DNA from: Owenia fusiformis
Lineage: Eukaryota > Annelida > Polychaeta > Sabellida > Oweniidae
Assembly: GCA_903813345.2 (NCBI GenBank)
Contig: CAIIXF020000001.1
Coordinates: 7,011,098-7,075,097, forward strand
Length of the DNA stretch: 64,000 nt
Direction: 5' to 3'
Part shown: positions 1 through 9,500 of the stretch, in pieces
Numbering within the stretch: the first letter of the stretch is position 1
Layout: every line of letters starts with the position of its first letter
The notes under the pieces: model-generated
What the model saw: only the letters and a program-made list of their open reading frames with translations
Database searches by the model: none
Told to the model about the DNA's origin: nothing
Translations under genes and position numbers: made by a program

Positions 1-487
1 TTTAGGTGATGTTTGGTAACATCATATCAGAAGTGATTTCATCAATGGCTACTAGCTCCAGACGCATGTACAGGAATTGCGATCACATCTATACTAGAAA
101 GTAAATATGCTATTCTTACATCTGTACATCTATTCTGTTTGAAATCATGAAATAGGCATGTCATATTGTTGATACATTACAGTATTTTACTGTCAACAAT
201 CTTTTCAATTTTAAAACTTTTATATGGCTCTTTGGTGATATATTTTAATGGTAGTACAAAATACCCCAAAGATGAATAAAGAAAAATTACCCTAAGCTGT
301 CAAAAACTTCCATTTTTCACCTTCATAATGTCAATGGGTTTGTGTAGACATCATTTATTAAAGCGAAAATTTAAAAGAATATTTTATTTTTATTGTGAAT
401 CATATGACTTTTGAACAATTTAACACTCATGTGATTTAAATTTGTCAAACAATATGCACTTTTCTTAACGACATATATATTTTCCAG

Positions 488-598
488 GTTTGTAATAGTA
501 TGTGGACACATCACCTGCCATTCTGTCACTTCATTTCTGAAAGATTACTTGCAGAGAGATACACACATACAAGGCATAAGAGTGATATTTGTGCACAA
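488..598 (+). CDS. Slo exon a: start of RCK1
   Basis: Acceptor tttccag, donor gtaaga. It encodes residues 1-36, beginning FVIVCGHITCHSVTSFLKDY, which matches the Rossmann start of Slo RCK1. The two Asp that line up with the RCK1 Ca2+ site (five residues apart) are here. One base at the front completes a codon from an exon outside the window. Ends in phase 2. Confidence 0.9.
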
Positions 599-3500
599 GT
601 AAGAGATACACAATACACATACATAGGCTTGCATACATCACTCTCTTTTTATGTCACCCCCAAAAATTGAATTTATTTTTCAAAACCATTTATGAGTTCT
701 CAGAAGTTCAAATCTGACTATACATTTGAGATTTGACCTTCGATGACCTTCTCAAGGTCAAAAAAAGGTCAAAGGGTATTTTTCATATTGTTTCAAATTG
801 ACCAATTTTTTCAAAATCATCTACAAGTACTCAGAAATTCAAATCTGTCATAAGATTTGAGATTTGACCTTCAATGACATTCTCAAGGTAAACAAGGCCA
901 AAAGGTCTTTTTACAAGCTGCTCAAAATTGCCCAAGTTTAATTTTCAAAATATCTAAATTGACATGAAACATGACTACTACAGTGATCATCAATTTGGCA
1001 TGTTTTATAATGTTTAACTTTTAGCAAAATCTGGTACATATTATGAGACTTGTGCTTACATTTAACTTTTGATCACTCTAGTTAGCTAAATACAGTATTG
1101 TGTGAAATTAGGTGGTAAGTGACATTTTTTCATGTTTTAACATTAAAATGCCTTGTCACCTTTCTGTCAACACAAACACAATGCTATTACTATGTTGTAT
1201 CTAAAGTTGCTAGTATTTGCAGGGATCCCCCAGGTGAGGAGCTGGAACTAGTCATAAAGACGAACTTCACTCAGGTGCGATACTTCCAAGGTTCAGTCCT
1301 CAATGATGCAGACCTTCAAGCCATGCATGTAAGTACATAGGTAGTCTAATGCACAGCCTAAACAAATACCACAATTTGAGGCAATCCTCTCCATGGATCT
1401 GTTTTCTTAGTGTCTCGCGTCTTGTTTTCTGAGAGTACATTAAGGTCATTAAATTCATTTTTGGTCAAAATCATATGATGAAAGCAAATGTTTTAGATTG
1501 TTTAATAGATTCTGCCTGTAGCTCATATTTGAGCATGTATCCTGGCCAGAGAGAGAAAACTGTCTGTTTTCGTCAAATACCATTTATAGATAAAATGACT
1601 GTAAACCTAATTCAGCTACAAGACAAGGAACAAGGAATGTTTTATTTTCAGACATATAAGAAGTCCATTCTTACTCTATTTTACTCAAAGTTATACATTT
1701 GCATGTTTATCACTTTTTCAATACTTTTCATTGTACTAAGTTGTCAATTTCATCTCCAGATGAGCTCAGCAGATGCATGTCTGATTCTATCAAACAAGTG
1801 TACACCAGAGCCCTATGAGGAGGATGTTGCCAACATTATGAGGTGTACAAGTGTTAAGACATTCAGGCCAAATATCAGAGTCATCATGCAAGTCTTACAG
1901 TATAGAAACAAGGTTAGTGGTTCAACAATGTATGCAATGTATGTAACACATTTCAATATGTCAGTTTCAAGTAAACTGAAGGTTTTGGGGAATTAGGATA
2001 TTGTCGCGTTCCAGACTTTTGCCTATAGTCTGGAAGCGATGAGTAATTTTCTACCTTATACTTCTTTGTGGGCCCAGTCCTGGTTTGGTGGACTGGATGA
2101 AACGACAGTCACAAATGGCTTCAAATTTAATACATATATTTTAACACACACTAACTATACAAGAAAATAACACACTTTAATGCTCATAGACTAAAATGTC
2201 ACTTTGATCTCTCTTTATAAGCTTGGTAGTGGCCGTTACTGCTTTCTTACTGCTTCCTATGGCTCTTAAGCTCTTTACTCGGCTCCTCTGCCTCTTTATG
2301 GCTCGTAATTTTGGCTCAGCTCCTCTGGCTCTTCGTTCAGCTCCTCTGGCTCTTGAGCTTGGCTCTTCTGGCTCTTAAGCTTGGCTCCTCTGGCTCCTGA
2401 ACGTGGCTCCTCTGGCTCTTCGTTCAGCTCTCTTTGGCTCTTTAGCCTGGCTCCTCTTGAGCTTGGCTCTTCTGGCTCCTGAACTTGGCTCCTCTAGCTC
2501 CTCGTTCAGCTCTTTGGCTCTTTAGCCTGGCTCCTCTTGAGCTTGGCTCTTCTGGCTCCTGAACTTGGCTCTTCTAGCTCCTCGTTCAGCTCTTCTGGCT
2601 CTTGAGCTTGGCTGCTCTGGCTCTTCGTTCAGCTCTCTGGCTCTTTAGCCTGGCTCCTCTTGAGCTTGGCTCTTCTGGCTCTTAAGCTTGGCTCCTCTGG
2701 CTCCTGAACGTGGCTCCTCTGGCTCTTCGTTCAGCTCTCTTTGGCTCTTGACTTTTCCAGGGAGGCTCCTCACTGCTCGATGCGATGGAAGTCTTCCTGG
2801 AACTACTTCTGTCAGCGGTGAAACCAACTGACAAAATACTTCTCTGTGTTGGGAAGTTTCTCAATTGCACCTTACAGCTAGTGGTGGAACCGAACTAACT
2901 GTAATGCAAGGTTGCTTCCAGAATGTTCCTTGCTGCTTCCTCAAGGACAACACTGAGCTCTGAATCTCTTTACAGCACTCTTAAGAATGGAAGTATGAAG
3001 CTATTCTTGCTTTCAATTAAATCTAACAAATATCTCACTAACTTAGAAAGCCTGGGACACAAAATGGCGACACACAGTAGATCTGGATACCTAATGAACT
3101 AGAAATTACGATCAGTCAGAGGCATCTCAGTAGCATGCTGATCATAAAGTCACAAATTCTGGTACACTTGAAATTCAAAGTTATAGTCAGTCAGAGGCAT
3201 CTAGTAGCATGCTGGCCATAAAATCACATAAACAAAAAGGAAAAATCTCACCCGAATCAGTGCTGCTTTCTCTTAGGCCCAAAAATTCGAGTTTCCTCTC
3301 CTGTTTCTCCTTCTAAAACGTCCTGGTGTGTCTTCCCGCTTTATTCTTCTTAACTAATCCCAAATCACTGGCTGATGGCTACTCCAAAGCACGATAATTG
3401 TAGATTTTCTTCCAAACCTCAATTCACACTGCTTCATTCAAGATGGCGACCTTCCTTTTTTCTCACGTGATGGCATGAGTCATAGGCACAGGTTATCACT

Positions 3501-6500
3501 ATTTAAAATCAGGGGCACTGCATTGCAGCAATTGAGGGGAATCCCCTTCCTATCTTGGAATACCCACTTGTGAGCAGGGGTTTTCCTATCCCTTGCATAA
3601 ATGGACTAATAACCATAAAACTGCACCAGTGGGAAAATTAAAAAGGATAAACACAAAAAATGAAATTTTCCCACAATATCATATTTTTATTTTCTTGTTG
3701 TTATGTTTTTGAATTGTGCAAATTTTCAGATGTCCTTTTATACCTGATACTCCTCAATTTAAAGGCTTAATAGCTATACATATTTTTGGGGCCTTGAAGA
3801 CGCTTGATAGCTATAAAGAGATTACTCATACTTGTCAATATGTTGTGTATTCTTATTTTCTCAATGTTGCTATTTGTGCACATTTTATCTAAACATACAT
3901 GTTGACACTCTATGTGTTACTTTCAGCAAAGGTTGAAGAATGTTCCACATTGGAATCCAACAAGGGGTGATGAGGTTATATGTGTTACTGAGCTCACCCT
4001 CAACCTGATGGGTCAACATTGCATCAGTCCATGTCTGCCAACCCTAGTTGCTAACATCATCAGGCCATACTCATCTGTGGCTAAACATAAGGTGCAGATT
4101 TTGCCTCACTTTTGGAATTATGTTGTGGTACTAAGATTGTTATTATGTAAAGTTGCTGTCACATGGGGGATACATGTATCTTGTTTTAAATCTGTTTGTT
4201 TTGCACCATGTATCCATCATGTATGCCGTGCCCCACTGTAAACCCAAAAGTATTCATACAGTGGCAAACGGTGCGCACACACAGTTTAAGGGGAGGCATC
4301 AAAAGTTCGATGTCGGATAGAAAACTAAATAAATCTAGTTAGGGGGAGGGGGCTCAAACCCATATCATATCAGTTTGCTATCCGACAAATTTCAACATTT
4401 CAAATTTTGGGCAATTTTGACTCAGAATGCCTTGGAATGGTTTAAAAATAAAGGTTTTACCTGATGCTTTCTTCGTCAAGATCATTCTAATAGACTCTAT
4501 TCTATCAATAATTGTTAAAAGCCGCAAATAACGATAGGAATTAACAAAAACTAGATCATGTTTAGCAATAATTTTTCAAATTCTCAAACCGGAAGTCCAA
4601 TATCAACTTTCATGGTATTTAGTTTTGAGGGGGAGGAGGGGGGGTCAAAGTCAAAACTGGATTTATTTAGTTTCCGATCCGACATTGAACTTTTGATGCC
4701 TCCCCTAAGTGTGACAGCTCCATATATAACTATAGAGAGTAAGTTATGATATGACCTATTCGCTCAAGATATTTTGGCACAGCCCCAGGAACATGTATAA
4801 AAAATCGAGTCATCATCTGAATAAGTAATACAGATGTCGACTCGATATTTGTATACATGTTCCCTGGGCCTATGGCTGTATTTAAGATTGTAAGATGTAT
4901 GGTGTTTATTTCAGATCTACAAACTTGAGAGCTGGGAGAAGTCTTATCATGAAGGTCTCAAAATGGAGGTCTATAATGTTGCATTACACAGAAGTTTCAA
5001 TGGCATGCCATTTAGTGAGGCCGCAAAGTAATACATTATTGCATTATTGTTTTCTGAAGCCATGCTACAGAGGCATCGGTGACATACTAGTTAAATCAAG
5101 AATAACAAATTAAAATGAAATTCTAGAAAACAAACAAGTAGCTTATTTGATAAATAACATCACGGGATAAACAGAGCAATTGAATTCAAGGTATCTAATA
5201 GTACATGGGCAGTGCCTGAGCCCTGCAATACTCGTCTGGTCTTTAAACATAAAATTGGTATTCATATATTATTGTGCCGTAATTCTCAATCTTTATTCCT
5301 TAAATAGAAATGGTCCTTATATTTTTGTAGAATATGTTACTGTGAACTGGATGTGCTCCTCATTGCCTTGTATACACCTGCTTCTCAGGGTGAAGATCCT
5401 TCAGATGTTTGTAGCACATTTCTAGTCAACCCGTCTGAGGACTCAGTACACAGTAGAAGTGTAGGGGTCTGCATAGCATCTTCTGCTGCTACAGCTAAAC
5501 AGTACGTACATATACATGACAGTTGGTGTTTGGTGGTTGGTGCTCGGCGTCTGTAACAAGTGGCAGGTGGTGACATTTTGCATGTTAATGCCTTGTTATC
5601 CAATACTATGGAGAGGTATAATTTTGATGGTTAATTAAATAACATCCATACTCATCATGTTCCATCACCATTCTGATTCTTTATGATATCATAATACGAG
5701 ATGAATTCATCCTTAAACAATATTAATTGGCTTGTTCAATACATCGCTTGTTCAATAGTCAAAACTATTGACCACTCATTGACCAATCAGAGTTGAGTAT
5801 TTTGACTAAGTTAGTAATAAAATGAATAGTACATGGTAGTTTTTTAGCTCACATGGTGAGCTTTTGCAATCGCTCACTTATCCATCTGTCTGTCCGTCCG
5901 TCCGTCTGTCTGTCCGTCCGTCAACAATAGTGGCACGTTTTAAAACCTCTGTCGATAGGATTCCTGTTTTAAGTTATTTCTGTTCAACATCAATACAGAA
6001 AACTCCCCTATGACTCCTGGTTAAAAAGCTCGCCTATTTTCAAAATGGCCGCCATTTTTGTCTCGCGAAATTCACTTTTGACTGGCACGTTTTAAAACCT
6101 CTGTCCATAGGATTCCTGTTTTAAGTTATTTCTGTTCAACATCAATACTGAAAACTCCCTTATGACTCCTGGCTCAAAAGCTCGCCTATTTTCAAAAAGG
6201 CCGCCATTTTTGTCTCGCGAAATTCACTTTTGACCTATTTCCTACCTTTACAAATAATTTCAAGTGTCCTACATTGTAAAAATCCATGTCAATGTAAAGA
6301 GTAGATGTATGAAATAATTTTGTTACGAAAAATCAGCAAAAAATTATATCCATTTTTTTTATTTTCAGCCATTTTAGTTAACATTGATTTGTCCATCTGT
6401 CTTGCAAAATCCACTTTTGGACCATTTGCCTTAAACCCTCTGTCGATAGAATTCCTGTTTAAGTTAATTTTGTTCAACATCAATACAAAAAAACTCTCCT

Positions 6501-9500
6501 ATGAGTATGACTCTTGGTTCAAAAGCTCGCCTATTTTCAAAATGGTCACCATTCTTGTCTCGCGAAATTCACTTTTGGCCCATTTCCTAGCTTTACAAAT
6601 AATTTCAGCTGTCCTGCATTGTAAAAAGCCATGTCACTGTAAAGAGTAGTTGTATGAAATAATTTTGTTACAAAAAGTCGGCAAAATATTATATCAGTTT
6701 TTTTTTTTCAGCCATTTTAGTTAACATTGATTCGTCCATCTGTCTCTCAGTCAGTCCAAAAAAGTGGCAAGTTTTAAACCTCTGTCAACACTTTTTAAAT
6801 CCTCTGTAGATAGGATTCCCGATTTAAAATAATTTTGTTCAACATCAATAAAGAAAAAAAAACTGTGACTCCTGCTTCAAAATATCGCCTAATTTCAAAG
6901 GCCACCATTTTTGTCTCGGGAAATTCACTTTTGGCCCATTTCCTAGCTTTACAAATAAGTTCAGGTGTCCTGCATTGTAAAAAGCCATGTCTTTGTAAAG
7001 AGTAGTTGTATGAAATAATTTTGTCATAAAAAATCTGCAAAAAATTATACCCGTCTTTTTTATTTTCACTTTTGAGCAACACCATGTGAGCCCAGTACCC
7101 ACGGTACTAATTTTGTATTAAATGTCTCGTTCAATATACAATAAATTGACCTGAAGATGTAGTCATTTAAATCTACATATAATCATCTTCACTCTTCAGT
7201 AATCGAGCTGTGTGTCATTAGTAAATCATATTTTAAAAAATGTGATAATATTCAAAACTTTAAAATACAACATAATTGCATGGTTGTTGTTCAAGCTTTA
7301 ATGGTTTCTTAGGTATGTTCATCGTCTGTGCCAGAATATAATTGTATGGTGGGTGTTCTAGCTAGCTCTAAGAGTTGACAATAATTGCATGGTTAGTTTT
7401 CTTGCTCTAGGATATTAACATTGTCTGTTGTTTAAGTTAGATAGTTTCATGGTTTATCTGTTAATCTATTCAATAGTTGTATATTATAACTGCATGTATA
7501 TTGAAATAAAGGTCACACAACATTATCATACATATACGTGTATACATATGTATTTCTAATTTTATTTATGAAAATTCATTATAGAGTGTCAACTTGGTGT
7601 ACACAATGTCTTCATCACCATGGTGACCATGACTGTTTCGCAGACCAGCCAACCAAATCAGTCAGCAAAAAAGGTACATTTCATTTCAAAATATGAGACA
7701 GGGGGTAGAAACAAATACAGTGAATGCATAATGGCATGTTCTTAATGCATTTAGGTTATGAACATTTCCAATGAATTGTGGGTTATGTTGTAGCAATCAT
7801 CAAATTAGTTTTGACACTAAGTGCAACAAGACTTGGCAATTTCACATGCCTCGAAAGAACACTAATTGTGATGTCTGATTTCCTGTTGGTTTTCTATTAT
7901 GGTTTATGATTTCCCATTACTTTTTTTTTTTAGAATACACACTGGTTTACAATATATTGCCACAGCCCCCAAGGCATCTTAACTCCACCACAAGTCATTT
8001 GTTACCAGATCAGTGCAGAACTGAATCTAATGGAGCTGTGAAAAATTATGAAGAAGCTATATGGGTTTCAAGGCCAGCACCTACTTTAAGGTATTTTCAT
8101 TGTTCAATCAGTGAGATTATGATTTAAAAATTCAATGTAATTTATTCTTTAAGGTAAATAATAAGCAACTCTATGGTTTACATCTATCTAGCTCTTATAC
8201 TGTACTTCTACCTGTATTGCCATGGAGTATGCTCATGTTATCATGCCTAACCATCGACAATGTACTGTGGCAAAATATATGGTTGTACACTTTAACTGTA
8301 CATTGTCATATTTGTATCAAAAATTATGATGTTTTAAAAGATTAATTTAAGGAATATTAAGTAGAATTTCATGTTTAATTTTATATACATGCTCTTCGCA
8401 AGACTTTTAACTTTCTCAATACTTTAATAGATTCTCGAGCAATACTCAAATTTTTTCTCGATAATTCCACCCACATAGTTGACCAGTTCAAAAATGTTGG
8501 TTATATTCACATGGATATGGGTGGAATTACCTAGAGAAAATTTGTGCTCTGCTTGAGAATCTGTTAACGTAATTAAAAAATTCTTGCCAAGAGCATGCAC
8601 ATTAAACATGAATTGAACATGAAATACTCAAACATATTCCTCAGATAAATATTTTAAAACCTACATCACAATTTTTACTTCAAATTACTACTTTTTGTCA
8701 CTGTATGTTGTCAATGGCTAGGCGTGACGTTATAAGCTTGGTAATATTTAAAGGAATAACAATTAACTACAGTACATGTACGTGCCGATGCCCATATATC
8801 CCCCTTATGTTTCCAAGATGTACAACCTGTAATCAATTAATGTATTACTGTATTTTTTTATTTTCATAGGGACAATATACCTTTACTTACTGTTGAAACA
8901 AGGAAGGCCAGCATATGTAAGAGACCACAATGTAAACAGAGTGTGACATCACCAACTACATCTAGATCTTACTACTGGACAAGGCAACACTCAGTCGAAG
9001 ATGCAATACTTGTAATACATTTTTACATATTTATTGAATTGTTGATTCAAATTGTTGATGAAAAACTAGCTGCATAGGTCTATTGACATAGGGTCAGAAT
9101 CGGCTTTGGCATGAGTTAGAAACCTGTCGACATCACAATTAATCACAGTACAGTTTAATGCAGAAATGCAAGAAAATATAGAGCACACCACCTTACTCTG
9201 TTTCAGACTATAAGCTCTGTGAATCTAGAAAGTAAAACACAAGTTTGATTAGAGTTCTCTTAAGTTTTTCCCAAATGAACATTTACTATTTTAACACTAC
9301 ATTCCTTGGTGTTCAGATCTTCTTTTCTTCTTCCAAACTGCTAATCTCCATTAAATATATGCTTCTTTAAATTATTTTCCAGACTTCCAAAATGGATGAC
9401 AAAAAGTGTGCTATATTACAGAAGCATATAATCGCCATAGTGATAGCCAGTGGAACTGATCCAATTATTCAGCTTGAAAACTTTGTTAAACCCTTGAGGA

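Noticed and set aside
1475-1759. Upstream part of a long open frame ending in Slo exon c
   Set aside because: The consensus acceptor at 1758-1759 and the family alignment start the exon at 1760; the upstream residues do not resemble Slo.
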